This document shows, in pieces, positions 27,400-37,854 of a DNA stretch of 39,089 nucleotides. The notes under the pieces are model-generated. The model worked only from the letters and a program-made list of their open reading frames with translations. It did not search any database and was not told the origin of the DNA. The translations under genes and the position numbers were made by a program. Positions within the stretch are counted from its first letter, which is position 1. The number at the start of each line of letters is the position of its first letter. The DNA lies in NCBI GenBank assembly GCA_009784425.1, contig WRBR01000006.1:1-39089 (forward strand), given 5' to 3'. Source of the stretch: Coriobacteriia bacterium (GTDB lineage: Bacteria > Actinomycetota > Coriobacteriia > Coriobacteriales > UBA8131).

Positions 27400-29016
27400 G
27401 TGGCTTACGTGGCTAATAAACTGAAAGAGGTTCTCGATAGCGGAGAGTTTGCTGTCACCGTAGAGATGATACCGGGACGAGGAGCTCGAGAGGACGCACA
27501 GATTCACGAGCATGAGGCGATGGAGCAGATCTATGCAACAGGACGCGTGCATGCCATTTCCATCACCGATAACCCGGGGGGTAACCCAGCCATTTTGGCA
27601 GACCAGATAGCCCGTGACTTTGCCAAGAGCAACATCTGCTCACTGGTGCATTTTACCTGTAAGGACAGAAGTCGCAATCAAATGCAGGCGCAACTCTATG
27701 CTTTGGATAGAGAAGGCCTGGATAATGTACTGATGATGTCTGGCGACTACCAAATATCGGGCTTTATGGGCAGAGCACGACCGGTCTTTGACTTGGATCC
27801 GGTGCAGGCTCTTATGCTCGCAAGCGAGATGAACAAGGGGCTGATAGTTGAAGGACCGCGCGGCTCCTCGCAGGAAAAGCCCTCGAGCTTTTTTCCGGGC
27901 GCTGTAGTTAACCCCTTCAAATACACCGAGGGAGAGGCTATCCCCCAGTATCTTAAGCTTGAGCGCAAGATACTCGCAGGAGCTCAGTTCATCATCACCC
28001 AGCTTGGGTACGATGCACGCAAAATGGAAGAACTCATCATGTACACACGCGAGAGAGGCTACAACGTTCCTCTCATTGCAAACGTCTTTTTGCTTACCAG
28101 AGGCGCTGCCAAGCTCATGCAGAAGGGTGCCATAGCGGGATGCTACATCAGCGATGAACTGATGGAGAAACTCGAGGAGGAGTTTTTGGCAGAAGACAAG
28201 GGAAAGGCTGCCCGCATAGAGCGCGCCGCTGTTATCACTGCCATAGCCAAGGGGCTCGGCTATGCCGGAGTACATATTGGAGGATTTGGCCTTGATGCCG
28301 CTATGGTTACCAAGATCTTAGATCGCGCTGAAGAGCTTGCAGGTGAGTGGAGGCAGCTGGTTCCTCTTTTGAGCTTTGGCGATGATAAGGGTTACTTTAT
28401 CTATGAGGCCAAGCGAGATGCCGAGGGCAACCCTACCGGCCTCAACGCCTCCACAAAAGCCCCCGGAAAAGAAGCGCCCAAGAAAAGAAAGATCTATAAG
28501 CGCTACCGCCTCTCACGTTTCTTCCACCACATGGTTCTCACCAAGGATAAGGCCTTCTATGGCATACTTGCGGGCTCAATGGACAGACGAGACAAGAAGA
28601 AGGGTCTTAACCGCCACCACGCACTTGAGCACACCGGCAAGGCCTTTCTCTATGGCTGTATCGACTGCGGAGACTGTGGGCTTGAGGCCTGTGTGTATAC
28701 CTGCCCCATGTCACAATGCCCCAAGTGCCAGAGAAACGGTCCTTGCGGAGGCTCTAACCCCGGTGGATGGTGTGAGGTATATCCTAACGAGCGTTACTGC
28801 ATCCATTACATGGCGTATTATCGCCTGAGGAAGTATAACGAGCTGCAGAAGATGTCCTCTTATACCACCCCGCCTAACAACTGGGATTACTTTGAAACCA
28901 GCGGTTGGTCCAACTATACGCATGAGCGCGATAACGCTGCCAACCGTATTCCCCTGTCCATTGGACTGGATGCACCAAAAGCACAAAGCCTATCATCAGA
29001 TAGTGAAAGCGCATAA
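27400..29016 (+). CDS. metF: Methylenetetrahydrofolate reductase (MetF) fused to MTHFR C-terminal/MetV-like Cys-rich domain
   Basis: N-terminal VTVEMIPGRGARED, HAISITDNPGGNPA; C-terminal GCIDCGDCGLEACVYTCPMSQCPKCQRNGPCGGSNPGGWCEVYPNERYCIHYMAYYRL. Confidence 0.88.
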   Translation: MAYVANKLKEVLDSGEFAVTVEMIPGRGAREDAQIHEHEAMEQIYATGRVHAISITDNPGGNPAILADQIARDFAKSNICSLVHFTCKDRSRNQMQAQLYALDREGLDNVLMMSGDYQISGFMGRARPVFDLDPVQALMLASEMNKGLIVEGPRGSSQEKPSSFFPGAVVNPFKYTEGEAIPQYLKLERKILAGAQFIITQLGYDARKMEELIMYTRERGYNVPLIANVFLLTRGAAKLMQKGAIAGCYISDELMEKLEEEFLAEDKGKAARIERAAVITAIAKGLGYAGVHIGGFGLDAAMVTKILDRAEELAGEWRQLVPLLSFGDDKGYFIYEAKRDAEGNPTGLNASTKAPGKEAPKKRKIYKRYRLSRFFHHMVLTKDKAFYGILAGSMDRRDKKKGLNRHHALEHTGKAFLYGCIDCGDCGLEACVYTCPMSQCPKCQRNGPCGGSNPGGWCEVYPNERYCIHYMAYYRLRKYNELQKMSSYTTPPNNWDYFETSGWSNYTHERDNAANRIPLSIGLDAPKAQSLSSDSESA

Positions 29017-29052
29017 GGAATAATTCATAGAAAAAAAGGAAGAGGTAGACAC

Positions 29053-29859
29053 ATGATCATCATTGGAGAAAAAATTAACGGGTTCATCAAAAAAACCAGG
29101 GAAGCGATTGAAGCAAAAGATGCTGCCTACATCAAAGAGCTTGCCATCAAGCAACAGGAATGCCGGTCATCTTACATCGACATCTGCGCCGGAACGGCAC
29201 AAGAGATTGAGATGGAGACCATGGAGTGGCTCATAGGGCTGGTCCAAGAAGTCTCAGACCTTCCCATCAGCTTGGACAGCTCTGATCCGCAGATCCTGAT
29301 TGACTGTATCCCGCTCTGCAATAAACCGGGCATGATCAACTCAGTGTCAATGGAGGAGGGCAAGGTTGAGAAGATCTTCCCCATCATCGCAGACACCGAC
29401 TGGAACGTTGTGGCACTCACGTGCAACCAGGATGGCATCCCCAACGATGCAGAAACCAAGTTTGCCATCGCAAAGGACATCATCGCTGCAGCCCACAAAT
29501 ACGGCATTGCCGAAAACAGGGTCTACATCGATCCTCTCGTCACCACCCTTGGCACCAGCTCGGACTCCATGCTGAACTTTGTTGGCGCCTTAAAATTGAT
29601 TAAAGCTGAGCTGCCCGGCGCCTTTACCACCTCGGGGCTCTCAAATATCAGCTATGGACTCCCCTACCGCAAAAGCATTAACATGCAGTTCTTGTGCCTC
29701 TGCATGGATGCAGGGCTCGACAGCGCCATTTTGGATCCGCTGGATCCCTACATGCAGTCAGTGATCTATGCCACAAACGCACTTTTGGGCAAGGATGATT
29801 ACTGCATGGAATACCTTGACGCCTACCGAGAGGGCCTCCTGCCGGTTAAGCCTGAGTAA
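29053..29859 (+). CDS. Methyltetrahydrofolate:corrinoid methyltransferase (MtgA/AcsE-like, pterin-binding family)
   Basis: IIIGEKINGFIKKTREAI, YIDICAGTAQ, PISLDSSDPQIL, NSVSMEEGK, TSGLSNISYGLPYRKSIN. Confidence 0.9.
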   Translation: MIIIGEKINGFIKKTREAIEAKDAAYIKELAIKQQECRSSYIDICAGTAQEIEMETMEWLIGLVQEVSDLPISLDSSDPQILIDCIPLCNKPGMINSVSMEEGKVEKIFPIIADTDWNVVALTCNQDGIPNDAETKFAIAKDIIAAAHKYGIAENRVYIDPLVTTLGTSSDSMLNFVGALKLIKAELPGAFTTSGLSNISYGLPYRKSINMQFLCLCMDAGLDSAILDPLDPYMQSVIYATNALLGKDDYCMEYLDAYREGLLPVKPE

Positions 29860-29929
29860 ACAGCATACTGAACAGTACACTGTACCTATGACAAGTTAGT
29901 AAGATTTGCGCACCAGAAAGGAAGACTCC

Positions 29930-31597
29930 ATGCCAACTGACATTGAGATTGCACAATCGGTAACCCCCCGTAAAATAACCGAGGTAGCAGAGGACTTGAA
30001 CCTCAACATGGACTACTTTGAGCCCTATGGCTACTACAAGGCCAAGATTGACTACAACATCCTTGACAAGATTGACCGCCCAGAGGGCAAGCTCATCTTA
30101 GTCACCGCCATTACCCCAACGCCTGCCGGAGAAGGAAAGACCACTACTCTCGTGGGTCTAACCGATGGCCTTGCCAAGCTGGGCAAAAACGCCATAGTGG
30201 CACTCAGGGAGCCTTCTCTTGGCCCGGTCTTTGGGGTCAAGGGTGGAGCTGCCGGAGGCGGCTGGGCACAGATCATACCCATGGAAGACATCAATCTGCA
30301 CTTTACGGGTGACTTTCATGCTATTGGGGCAGCCAACAATCTGCTTGCAGCACTCATTGATAACCACATTTATCAGGGCAACGCTCTTGACATCGATACC
30401 AAAAATGTCACCTGGAGGCGCTGCGTTGACATGAACGACCGCCAACTGCGCTTTGTTGTTGACGGCCTTGGCGGAAAAACCAACGGAACCCCCCGCGAGG
30501 ACGGCTACGACATCACGGTGGCTTCAGAGATTATGGCAATTTTCTGCCTTGCCACCTCTATCACCGACCTCAAGGAGCGCATAGCTCGTATCATCATTGG
30601 CTACAATCGTTCAGGCAAGCCGGTAACGGCAGGAGAGCTCAAGGCTGAAGGTGCCATGGCGGCACTTCTGAAAGATGCACTCAAGCCCAATCTCGTTCAG
30701 ACCCTGGAAGGTACGCCGGCCATTGTGCACGGCGGGCCCTTTGCCAACATCGCCCACGGCTGCAACTCCATCATAGCCACTCGTATGGCCATGAAGCTCG
30801 GTGACTTTGCCGTAACCGAGGCAGGTTTTGGAGCAGACCTGGGTGCTGAGAAATTCCTCGACATCAAATGCCGCGTTGCCGGACTCAAACCCTCTGCAAC
30901 CGTCATCGTCGCCACTGTGCGCGCGCTCAAAATGCATGGCGGAAAACCCAAGGATCAACTGATGAACGAAGATCTTGAGGCCTTGAAGGCGGGGCTTCCC
31001 AACCTACTCCAACACGTCTCCAATATCACCGAGGTCTTTGGGATACCGGCAGTGGTAGCCATCAATGCCTTCCCCACCGACACGGCCGCAGAGCTGCAGC
31101 TTGTAGAAGACGAATGCAAAAAGCTTGGTGTTAACGCTGTTTTGTCTGAGCACTGGGCCAAGGGCGGCGAAGGCGCACGTAAGCTTGCCGAAGAAGTGGT
31201 AAAAATCACTGAAAGCGAGCATGAGCTTACCTATAGTTATGATGAGGATTTATCCATCGAAGATAAGCTCAACGCCATCGCAACTAAGATCTATCGTGCA
31301 GACGGCGTAGACCTCACCCCGCTGGCTAAGCAGCAGGCAGCAATGCTTGAAGACCTTGGTTTTGGCAAGTTACCCATCTGCGTTGCCAAGACACAGTATT
31401 CCTTCTCGGATAACCCGGCTCTCATTGGTGCCCCTAAAGGCTTCAGGGTTGCGGTGCGCAGCCTCAAGGTAAGCGCAGGTGCCGGATTCATCGTTGCCCT
31501 CACCGGCGAGATTATGACCATGCCCGGCCTGCCCAAGGCTCCCGCAGCCGAGAAGATCGATGTGGATGCCACTGGCAAGATTACCGGTCTCTTCTAA
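29930..31597 (+). CDS. fhs: Formate-tetrahydrofolate ligase
   Basis: [66 protein letters not shown] 29930 preceded by AGAAAGGAAG. Confidence 0.96.
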   Translation: MPTDIEIAQSVTPRKITEVAEDLNLNMDYFEPYGYYKAKIDYNILDKIDRPEGKLILVTAITPTPAGEGKTTTLVGLTDGLAKLGKNAIVALREPSLGPVFGVKGGAAGGGWAQIIPMEDINLHFTGDFHAIGAANNLLAALIDNHIYQGNALDIDTKNVTWRRCVDMNDRQLRFVVDGLGGKTNGTPREDGYDITVASEIMAIFCLATSITDLKERIARIIIGYNRSGKPVTAGELKAEGAMAALLKDALKPNLVQTLEGTPAIVHGGPFANIAHGCNSIIATRMAMKLGDFAVTEAGFGADLGAEKFLDIKCRVAGLKPSATVIVATVRALKMHGGKPKDQLMNEDLEALKAGLPNLLQHVSNITEVFGIPAVVAINAFPTDTAAELQLVEDECKKLGVNAVLSEHWAKGGEGARKLAEEVVKITESEHELTYSYDEDLSIEDKLNAIATKIYRADGVDLTPLAKQQAAMLEDLGFGKLPICVAKTQYSFSDNPALIGAPKGFRVAVRSLKVSAGAGFIVALTGEIMTMPGLPKAPAAEKIDVDATGKITGLF

Positions 31598-31613
31598 TAG
31601 TTAAGAGGTAGCT

Positions 31614-32243
31614 ATGGACTACACAAAGATGAGTTGCGAGGACTTTGTAGAAGTCCTCGCGTCCAAGGCACCGGTGCCGGGTGGCGGCGGGGCTGCAGCC
31701 CTTGTGGGTGCTCTAGGCATGGCTTTGGGAAGCATGGTGGGCTCACTCACCGTAGGCAAGCCCAAATTTGCAGACGTTGAGGCGGATGTAGCTGAGCTCA
31801 TGAGGCAAGCTGCTGAGCTGCAGTCAAAGCTCCTGGAACTTGTCAAGCGGGATGCAGAGGTGTTTGAACCTCTTTCAAGAGCCTATGGCATGCCCACAGA
31901 AACCGAGGAGCAAAAGGCCGAGAAAGCACGCGTCATGGAAGAATGTCTGCAGGAATGCTGTGCTGTTCCTTTAGAGATCATGAAACGATGTGCAGAGGCA
32001 ATCGACCTGCACGAGCAATTTGGTGAAAAGGGCACTGCCATTGCCATAAGTGATGTAGGATGCGGGGTCATCTGCTGCAAGGCGGCCCTGCAGTCAGCAA
32101 GTCTGAATGTTTTCATCAATACCAAATGGATGGAAGACAAACGCAATGCAGAAGCAATAAACGCTGAGGCAGATCAGATACTCCAAACCTACCTTGCCAA
32201 GGCAGACGCAATCTTTGCCGATGTTGAAAAGCGTTTCAGATAA
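31614..32243 (+). CDS. fchA: Cyclodeaminase/cyclohydrolase family protein (FchA-like)
   Basis: FVEVLASKAPVPGGGGAAALVGALGMALGSMVGSLTVGK. Confidence 0.9.
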   Translation: MDYTKMSCEDFVEVLASKAPVPGGGGAAALVGALGMALGSMVGSLTVGKPKFADVEADVAELMRQAAELQSKLLELVKRDAEVFEPLSRAYGMPTETEEQKAEKARVMEECLQECCAVPLEIMKRCAEAIDLHEQFGEKGTAIAISDVGCGVICCKAALQSASLNVFINTKWMEDKRNAEAINAEADQILQTYLAKADAIFADVEKRFR

Positions 32244-32258
32244 GAGAGGAGAGTTACC

Positions 32259-33152
32259 TTGATGACTGATTCAAATCTTGATACAAGCGCAGAGACCGTC
32301 CTTTTGAAGGGTGCAGACGTTGTTGCCGCCCTTGACGAAAAAACCTCTCAGAGGATAGAAGCCTTACGCCTCAAAGACATCAGACCAACTCTCGCAATCT
32401 TGAGAGTTGGCGAGCGAGGCGAGGATATCTCATACGAAAGAGGCGCAAGCAAGAGGGCCGAGAAAGTGGGGGTTGAGGTGCATTCGGTTGTGCTGCCAGA
32501 AGACGTATCCCAAGCCGAACTCCTCAACACCGTTGAAAAGCTCAACGCGGATGCCTCGGTGCACGCCGTGCTCATGTTTCGCCCCCTGCCAAAGCATATT
32601 GATGAGGGGCTTGTCCGCAACGCCCTCTCGCCTGATAAAGACATTGACAGTATCACCGACCTTTCACTTGCCGGGGTCTTCTCGGACAGCGCAGTAGGGT
32701 TTGCCCCCTGCACCGCGCAGGCCTGCATGGAGATACTCAGTCACTTTGGCATAGAGACCAAAGGCAAGAAGACTGTGGTGGTGGGAAGGAGCCTCGTTAT
32801 TGGCAAGCCGGTAGCCATGATGCTCTTGAAAGAACATGCCACCGTGACCATCGCTCACTCGCGCACCATAGACCTGGCAGATGTTGTTGCCTCTGCGGAT
32901 ATCGTCATCGCGTGCGTAGGGCGGGCACAGATGATTGGACGAGAGTTTTTGAGCCCCGGCCAAGTGGTCATCGACGTAGGAATAAACGTAGCAGAGGATG
33001 GCTCATTGGTGGGCGATGTAGATACTAACGCGGCTCTCACCTGTGTCTCGGCCATCACTCCGGTACCCGGAGGAGTAGGCACGGTAACTACCTCGGTGCT
33101 CATGAAGCATGTGGTAGAAGCAGCAGAGCGCAGTGTGGAAGAGGCGGTTTAA
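32259..33152 (+). CDS. folD: Methylene-THF dehydrogenase/cyclohydrolase
   Basis: [81 protein letters not shown]. Confidence 0.95.
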   Translation: MMTDSNLDTSAETVLLKGADVVAALDEKTSQRIEALRLKDIRPTLAILRVGERGEDISYERGASKRAEKVGVEVHSVVLPEDVSQAELLNTVEKLNADASVHAVLMFRPLPKHIDEGLVRNALSPDKDIDSITDLSLAGVFSDSAVGFAPCTAQACMEILSHFGIETKGKKTVVVGRSLVIGKPVAMMLLKEHATVTIAHSRTIDLADVVASADIVIACVGRAQMIGREFLSPGQVVIDVGINVAEDGSLVGDVDTNAALTCVSAITPVPGGVGTVTTSVLMKHVVEAAERSVEEAV

Positions 33153-33724
33153 TGCAAGAAGACAACCGCACACGTGTTGAACATGCGGTGAGGGAGATTC
33201 TCTTTGCCATTGGCGAAGACCCCTCCAGAGAGGGCCTGGTGGAGACACCTGCCCGTATTGCACGAATGTACGAGGAGCTTCTCTCAGGACAAGAGGTAGA
33301 CCCCAGGGAGCACCTCAAACGTTTCTTTGTTGACGATGGGCATGAGGAGATGGTGTTGGTTAAAGACATCCCTTTCTCGTCGATTTGCGAGCATCATCTC
33401 ATGCCCTTTGTAGGTAGGGCACATATTGCTTACATACCTAAGAACGGACGAGTAGTTGGTCTCTCAAAGCTGGCGCGGGTGCTGGAGAGCTATTCCAGAA
33501 GGCTCCAGCTGCAAGAAAGGCTGACGACTCAGGTAGCAGATACCATCATGGAGATGCTCATGCCGCAAGGAGTGATGGTTGTGATTAATGCTGAGCATCT
33601 CTGTATGACTGTAAGGGGTGTGAGAACCCCCGGATCCACCACAACGACCTCCGCGGTGAGAGGCCTGTTTAAGAATGACCAGCGCACACGCTTGGAAGCG
33701 TTGGAGTTTCTGACTATCAAATAG
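33152..33724 (+). CDS. folE: GTP cyclohydrolase I; ends at TAG
   Basis: [63 protein letters not shown]. Confidence 0.96.
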   Translation: MQEDNRTRVEHAVREILFAIGEDPSREGLVETPARIARMYEELLSGQEVDPREHLKRFFVDDGHEEMVLVKDIPFSSICEHHLMPFVGRAHIAYIPKNGRVVGLSKLARVLESYSRRLQLQERLTTQVADTIMEMLMPQGVMVVINAEHLCMTVRGVRTPGSTTTTSAVRGLFKNDQRTRLEALEFLTIK

Positions 33725-33767
33725 CAGTGGCCAAGTGAAAGACTTGGTAGGAAAATGCTGAATGAAC

Positions 33768-33839
33768 GGAGAGTGAATCGAAGTGATTATGCGGACTCTA
33801 AATCCGCCCAGCCGGGTGCAACTCCCGGACTCTCCGCCA
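33768..33839 (+). tRNA. pylT: tRNA-Pyl (anticodon CTA at 33798..33800), CCA encoded
   Basis: GGAGAGT-GAATCGAAGTGATTAT-GCGGA-CTCTAAA-TCCGC-CCAG-CCGGG-TGCAACT-CCCGG-ACTCTCC-GCCA; 7-bp acceptor, AATC/GATT D stem with 5-nt loop, 5-bp anticodon and T stems; close to Desulfitobacterium tRNA-Pyl from memory. Confidence 0.96.
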
Positions 33840-33876
33840 ATTAACTAGAAGGCTGTGCCTGGATTGGGAACTCGAT

Positions 33877-34710
33877 TTGATGCAATTCACGAAGAACCAG
33901 ATTCAAAGGTTAAGCGAGCTCGGTTGTGATTTTGACGCTGAGCACTCCTTTGCATCCGCAGATGCGAGGGAGCTGGCCTTCAAGGAGATGGAGCGCAGGA
34001 GCGTTGAGAAAAACCGGGCTGCCCTTCGTGATTTGAGGAAGGCCAAAGACGCGCCCTTTGTAAGTGCTCTGAGTGAGAGCATCTCGGCATTCTTGAGGGG
34101 TCTGGGCTTTCTGGAAGTTTCCACGCCCATCATCATTTCAAAGAGTTTTCTTTTGCGCATGACCATCGAAGATGACCATGCCTTGTTCAAGCAGGTGTTT
34201 TGGCTTGATGACAAAAGCTGCCTCAGGCCCATGCTGGCGCCAAATCTCTACGACATCTCCAAGCGGCTGCTTAACGTCTACGAAGCACCTCTCGGCGTTT
34301 TTGAGATAGGCCCTTGCTTTCGCAGGGAATCCCAAGGCAACAAGCACCTTGAAAGCTTCACGATGGTGAACTTTGTGGAATGGGGTGTTCTGGAGTCTCA
34401 GAAGACCGAGCGCCTCAAAGAGCTCATCTCCCTCTTTATGGAGCACGTAGGGCTGAGTGAATACTCCCTTGAAGAAGAAGACTCCGTAGTCTACGGCGAT
34501 ACAATAGACGTTGTTGTTGACGGCGTTGAGATTGCCTCGGGGGCTTTTGGTCCCCATCCACTGGACAGTAATTGGGATTACGCGGGCACCTGGATTGGTC
34601 TTGGCGCCGGCTTGGAGCGCATTGTTCTGATGCAAGAAAACCTGGATAGCATTCAAAAGACAGGGAGAAGCCTGCTCTATCTGGGAGGAATAAGTTTAAA
34701 ACTCAAGTAA
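33877..34710 (+). CDS. pylSc: Pyrrolysyl-tRNA synthetase catalytic domain (PylSc)
   Basis: STPIIISKSFLLRMTIEDDHALFKQVFWLDDKSCLRPMLAPNLY, IFEIGPCFRRESQGNKHLESFTMVNF-type motif, SVVYGDTIDVVVDGVEIASGAFGPHPLD, WIGLGAGLER. Confidence 0.96.
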   Translation: MMQFTKNQIQRLSELGCDFDAEHSFASADARELAFKEMERRSVEKNRAALRDLRKAKDAPFVSALSESISAFLRGLGFLEVSTPIIISKSFLLRMTIEDDHALFKQVFWLDDKSCLRPMLAPNLYDISKRLLNVYEAPLGVFEIGPCFRRESQGNKHLESFTMVNFVEWGVLESQKTERLKELISLFMEHVGLSEYSLEEEDSVVYGDTIDVVVDGVEIASGAFGPHPLDSNWDYAGTWIGLGAGLERIVLMQENLDSIQKTGRSLLYLGGISLKLK

Positions 34711-34717
34711 AAGTGAG

Positions 34718-35800
34718 ATGAAGAACATGGACGTCAGTTTAGCGGGCATCAGCTCGCTGTTGAGCACAAATCTGAATAAAGACGAGTTATTCGCAAAAGC
34801 CCGGCAGGCCAGGTTTGAGCATTTTGGCAACGAAGTCTTTGCCTATGGCTTCAACTACTTTTCTACCTATTGCTCAAACCACTGCAGCTTTTGTTACTAC
34901 CAAAGTGATAATGCCCATACCATTCGCTATCGCAACAGCACCGAGCAGGTGGTTGAGGATGCAAGACGCTTGGCGGATTCCGGTGTTCACCTGATAGATT
35001 TGACTATGGGAGAAGATCCCTACTACCAGCAGCACATCGAGAGGCTCGCTGACCTGATCCAGAGCGTTAAAAGCGCCACCGGTCTTCCTGTCATGATATC
35101 ACCGGGTGTTTTGGAGGCTTGGCAATTACGTCTCCTTAAGGAGGCAGGCGCTACCTGGCTTGCTCTCTACCAGGAAACCTTTGACAAGGCTGCATTTGAG
35201 AGACTTCGTATCTGCCAGTCCTTTGAGGCTCGGCTGCGAGTCAAAGAAGAAGCGATAAAAGCTGGGCTCTTGGTTGAAGAGGGCCTTTTGACCGGCTGGG
35301 GCGACAGTTGCGAAGACGCGGCTGCCTCCATCCTTGCTATAAACAGCACTCACCCAACGCAGGTGCGCGCTATGTCTTTTGTTCCTCAGCCAGGTACGCC
35401 ACTTGAGAGCTGGCCTGCAGCTGACAGTGAGCGGGAGCTCTTGATAATCGCTCTTCTCAGGCTGCTGTATCCCCACAAGCTTATCCCGGCATCCCTGGAT
35501 GTTGAGGGACCAAAAGGTCTTGAAGACCGCTTAAATGCCGGAGCAAACGTCATCACTTCACTGATTCCGCCGCAATCAGGCCTTGTGGGGGTAGCGAGCA
35601 GGGATGACATCAAAGACGGAGGGCGGAGCCTGCCTCAGATTCAGACGATACTTGACAATGCCGGGCTCAAGCTGGCTTCAAGCGCTGGTTATCAGGCATA
35701 TATCCAGGCGGCCTTGGACGAGCATGTTCGTTTTGGACGTGCGGACACAGAGACTTCACCTACTGATTTTTGTGCGCGTGAACACGCCAAGGTGTGGTGA
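34718..35800 (+). CDS. pylB: Methylornithine synthase PylB (radical SAM)
   Basis: FSTYCSNHCSFCYYQSDN radical SAM CxxxCxxC; adjacent to pylSc and pylC. Confidence 0.95.
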   Translation: MKNMDVSLAGISSLLSTNLNKDELFAKARQARFEHFGNEVFAYGFNYFSTYCSNHCSFCYYQSDNAHTIRYRNSTEQVVEDARRLADSGVHLIDLTMGEDPYYQQHIERLADLIQSVKSATGLPVMISPGVLEAWQLRLLKEAGATWLALYQETFDKAAFERLRICQSFEARLRVKEEAIKAGLLVEEGLLTGWGDSCEDAAASILAINSTHPTQVRAMSFVPQPGTPLESWPAADSERELLIIALLRLLYPHKLIPASLDVEGPKGLEDRLNAGANVITSLIPPQSGLVGVASRDDIKDGGRSLPQIQTILDNAGLKLASSAGYQAYIQAALDEHVRFGRADTETSPTDFCAREHAKVW

Positions 35801-35807
35801 GAGTGCC

Positions 35808-37061
35808 ATGAGATTACTGGTATTAGGCGGACAACTCCAAGGAACCGAGATCACCTATTTGGCAAAAGAAGCCGGGTGGACAGTTAGCGTTGTCGATAAA
35901 AGAGAAGGTGTCTTGGCTTCAAGACTCTGTGACCACTTCATTTGCCTGGATATCCTTCAGGCCAGCCCTGACCTATTTTGCGGCTTTGACCTTGTTTTGC
36001 CGGCGCTTGAGGATTTGAGCGTCCTCAAACGTGTCCTGGAGCTGACTCAGGAAGCAGAAGTTCCCTTTGCCTTTGATTGGCAGGCATTTGTTCTCTCCCG
36101 TTCAAAGATACGGTCAAATATTTTTCTAGAAGACCTTGGGGTCAGAGTCCCTCTACCCATTGAAGAGTGTGTCCTGGAGAATCAGAAAACCTCAGCTGAA
36201 CTATCTGGCAACAGCAAACTTGAGCAGTGCTATATCGTTAAGCCAAATTGCAGCAGCGGCAGTAAGGGTGTTGAGCGTTACCGTGATATTAATGCAGCAT
36301 ATGCCAGAATCTGCGCTGACCCAAGCGAGGGTCTTTTTGGTCAGGTCTTTTTAGAGGGCCCGATTTATTCGATTGAAGTCATATGCAACTACCAGCTGGT
36401 AAAGCCCTATATGGTTACGGAGGTAGTGGTAGACGATGAATATCACAGCCACCGCATACTTGCGCCGGCACCTATCTCAATTGAGTTGATAGAAAAGATC
36501 GAAGATCTCGGCATGAAAATCGGAAGCGCTCTTAACATGAAGGGCATCTTTGACATCGAGATGGTATACAACGAAGGAAACCTCTCTGTGCTTGAGATAG
36601 ATGCCCGCATGCCAAGCCAGACTCCTATTGCGGTTTACCACGCAAGCGGCATCAACCTAGTTGAGGAACTCGCGAGAGTTTTTCTTGAGATTCCCTCTGC
36701 ATCAAGCCTCACCTTGCCTCCTTTCAGCAAGACCGGCGCAGAGTATTCTCGCCACGTTGTTCTCCAGCATGTTCTTGCTCAGAAAAAGAAGGTGTCAAGC
36801 GCCCACAGTTCTACTGAGCAGCAGCTCACAGCTGAGGAATCTGTTGTACACTTTATTGGTGAGGGGGAGCTGACTCGCGCACCGGCGCTCAATCGGCAGA
36901 ATGGCTTTTGTGGTGCTGATGTAGCGTTAATCGGCAATGACGCAATGCAGAGCTGCTTATTCGCTACCCTCGTGGCTATTGACGAATCAAGCAATTTGGC
37001 GGTTTGTAAAATGGACAGAATAGTAGAAGAGCTCGCTTTAAAGGTGGCTGCAGATGACTAG
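35808..37061 (+). CDS. pylC: 3-methylornithine-L-lysine ligase PylC (ATP-grasp); ends at TAG
   Basis: MRLLVLGGQLQGTEITYLAKEAGWTVSVVDKRE, IVKPNCSSGSKGVERY, FDIEMVYNEGNLSVLEIDARMPSQTP. ORF is open from 35604 but ATG 35808 fits. Confidence 0.94.
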   Translation: MRLLVLGGQLQGTEITYLAKEAGWTVSVVDKREGVLASRLCDHFICLDILQASPDLFCGFDLVLPALEDLSVLKRVLELTQEAEVPFAFDWQAFVLSRSKIRSNIFLEDLGVRVPLPIEECVLENQKTSAELSGNSKLEQCYIVKPNCSSGSKGVERYRDINAAYARICADPSEGLFGQVFLEGPIYSIEVICNYQLVKPYMVTEVVVDDEYHSHRILAPAPISIELIEKIEDLGMKIGSALNMKGIFDIEMVYNEGNLSVLEIDARMPSQTPIAVYHASGINLVEELARVFLEIPSASSLTLPPFSKTGAEYSRHVVLQHVLAQKKKVSSAHSSTEQQLTAEESVVHFIGEGELTRAPALNRQNGFCGADVALIGNDAMQSCLFATLVAIDESSNLAVCKMDRIVEELALKVAADD

Positions 37062-37854
37062 ACTCTCTTCAGACCATATCAACTTGATAAACCAACGCCT
37101 GCCCAAGCTCGAAGAGCATTATCAGTCGATCACCGGCAAAAGCGTTCTTGAGATAGCACACTTTGCCTCCGGCACTGATTTTTTGCCTCTTGAGCAACGC
37201 AGTAAGCTTACCGTTGCCAGTATCCCTATTTCTTGTGGCGACGGAATCATCGGTGATTTTTCTGAGACCGTAGCGTTGGTCTTGAAAGAGTTTGCCGGTG
37301 TGAATACCTTTGTAACCGAATGCACGGATGTGGCCGGCTTCAATGAGGCTCTCGTCAAAAAAGCGGACATGGTCTTTATGGCAGATGACAAAGTTTGCCT
37401 CTGCTTAAACCTCCGCACCGGCGCACATTCCGACAACGGCTTTGCCACGGGTCGCGGCTTTGCCGCACTTCTCTACCTGAGTGCCCACGAGAATATCACC
37501 GAAGAAGTGCTCGTTCTTGGGGCCGGTAAGGTTGGTGCCGGCGCGTATCATTTTCTTCAAGCCAAACATGTCCCGGTTCGCTGGTATGATCTAAAGGAAT
37601 CATCGCCCCACGGTTTAGATGCACAGCTCCTGGCCGGCGACTGGAAAAAGCGGGAGTGGAACTACATCATCGACGCCACTACCAGCCCCTCCTTCATTGG
37701 CGCAGACCAAATCAAGGCGGGCGGGATAATCTCTGCCCCCGGCATCCCCTTTGGCGTGAGCAATGCGGCTTACAAAAAAGCCGGACTGGTAATCCGTGAT
37801 GAGCTGGAGACAGGCATCATGTCAATGTTTTGCGAGGCATCAAAACATGCGTAA
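37054..37854 (+). CDS. pylD: Pyrrolysine dehydrogenase PylD
   Basis: MTRLSSDHINLINQRLPKLEEHYQSITGKS, TGRGFAALLYLSAHENITEEVLVLGAGKVGAGAYHFL; overlaps pylC (ATGACTAG). Confidence 0.95.
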   Translation: MTRLSSDHINLINQRLPKLEEHYQSITGKSVLEIAHFASGTDFLPLEQRSKLTVASIPISCGDGIIGDFSETVALVLKEFAGVNTFVTECTDVAGFNEALVKKADMVFMADDKVCLCLNLRTGAHSDNGFATGRGFAALLYLSAHENITEEVLVLGAGKVGAGAYHFLQAKHVPVRWYDLKESSPHGLDAQLLAGDWKKREWNYIIDATTSPSFIGADQIKAGGIISAPGIPFGVSNAAYKKAGLVIRDELETGIMSMFCEASKHA

